The notes beneath the pieces are model-generated. The model was not told the origin of the DNA. It made no database searches and saw only the letters and a list, made by a program, of their open reading frames with translations. 64,000 nucleotides of DNA from Geopseudomonas sagittaria (GTDB lineage: Bacteria; Pseudomonadota; Gammaproteobacteria; Pseudomonadales; Pseudomonadaceae), in NCBI RefSeq assembly GCF_900115715.1, contig NZ_FOXM01000002.1, positions 1-64,000 of the forward strand, given 5' to 3'. A program made the translations under genes and the position numbers. Shown here one piece after another: positions 63,876 to 64,000 of this stretch. Position 1 is the first letter of the stretch, and each line of letters starts with the position of its first letter.

Positions 63876-64000
63876 CGCGAGGCTCTTTCTTCTTGTGGTT
63901 TTTCAGGGCGCAGCCGGCCGCCGCCGGCCCGGAGTGGGCCGATGGGAGGCAGGTTGCGTCGGGTAGTCCGGCCCGCGGGATCACGGGCCGGGATGGGCGC

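Overview
The window reads as a chromosomal segment of a high-GC gammaproteobacterium, almost certainly a Pseudomonas. The evidence is the dmp-type phenol operon with its sigma-54 regulator, a type VI secretion locus in the P. aeruginosa HSI-II gene order, an mdc malonate decarboxylase cluster with madLM, an OprD-family porin and a Pseudomonas-like tRNA-Pro 3' half. Species cannot be fixed from the sequence alone.

Region 1 (1-12.8 kb): a phenol/catechol meta-cleavage operon on the minus strand. In transcription order it is dmpK-L-M-N-O-P (multicomponent phenol hydroxylase), dmpQ (ferredoxin), dmpB (catechol 2,3-dioxygenase), a dmpC relic, dmpD (hydrolase), a dmpE relic, dmpF, dmpG and the first codons of dmpH. 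The activator dmpR is divergent and intact. A sigma-54 promoter, a probable IHF site and one upstream activating site lie before dmpK. A complete IS5-family element (1325 bp, 19-bp perfect terminal repeats, CTAG target duplication) sits between dmpR and the operon. Both dmpC (2-hydroxymuconic semialdehyde dehydrogenase) and dmpE (hydratase) keep both ends but have lost their middles, so the lower pathway encoded here has gaps.

Region 2 (13.3-20.1 kb): a four-gene envelope module on the plus strand: a YCF48/BNR-type lipoprotein, an MMPL/RND-family transporter, a DUF1302 outer-membrane protein and a DUF1329 exported protein, closed by a strong terminator.

Region 3 (20.2-21.8 kb): a P4-type tyrosine integrase followed by the 3' half of a tRNA-Pro gene without its 5' half, then a terminator. 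This looks like the junction of an integrated element lying to the left, so the phenol cluster and the envelope module may be cargo. A TonB-dependent receptor (22.1-24.3 kb) starts the flank to the right.

Region 4 (24.4-51.5 kb, minus strand): a full HSI-II-like type VI secretion locus, read as tssA-B-C-E, PAAR, DUF6402-like protein, small membrane protein, tssF-G-H, a sigma-54 activator, vgrG, PoNe-type DNase, PoNi-type immunity, small lipoprotein, FHA protein, tssJ-K-L-M, pppA, ppkA. Two effector cassettes are inserted, each behind a spike protein (PAAR or VgrG) with a transthyretin-like C-terminal extension. No hcp gene is present. The AT-rich leader of tssA carries three near-identical 18-bp repeats, an Anr-type box and a hairpin with a GGA loop.

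Region 5 (52-64 kb): a LexA-controlled umuDC-like pair; the malonate decarboxylase operon mdcA-B-C-D-E-G-H with transporter genes madL-madM (no mdcR in view); a kynurenine-formamidase-like alpha/beta hydrolase; and an OprD-family porin at the right edge.
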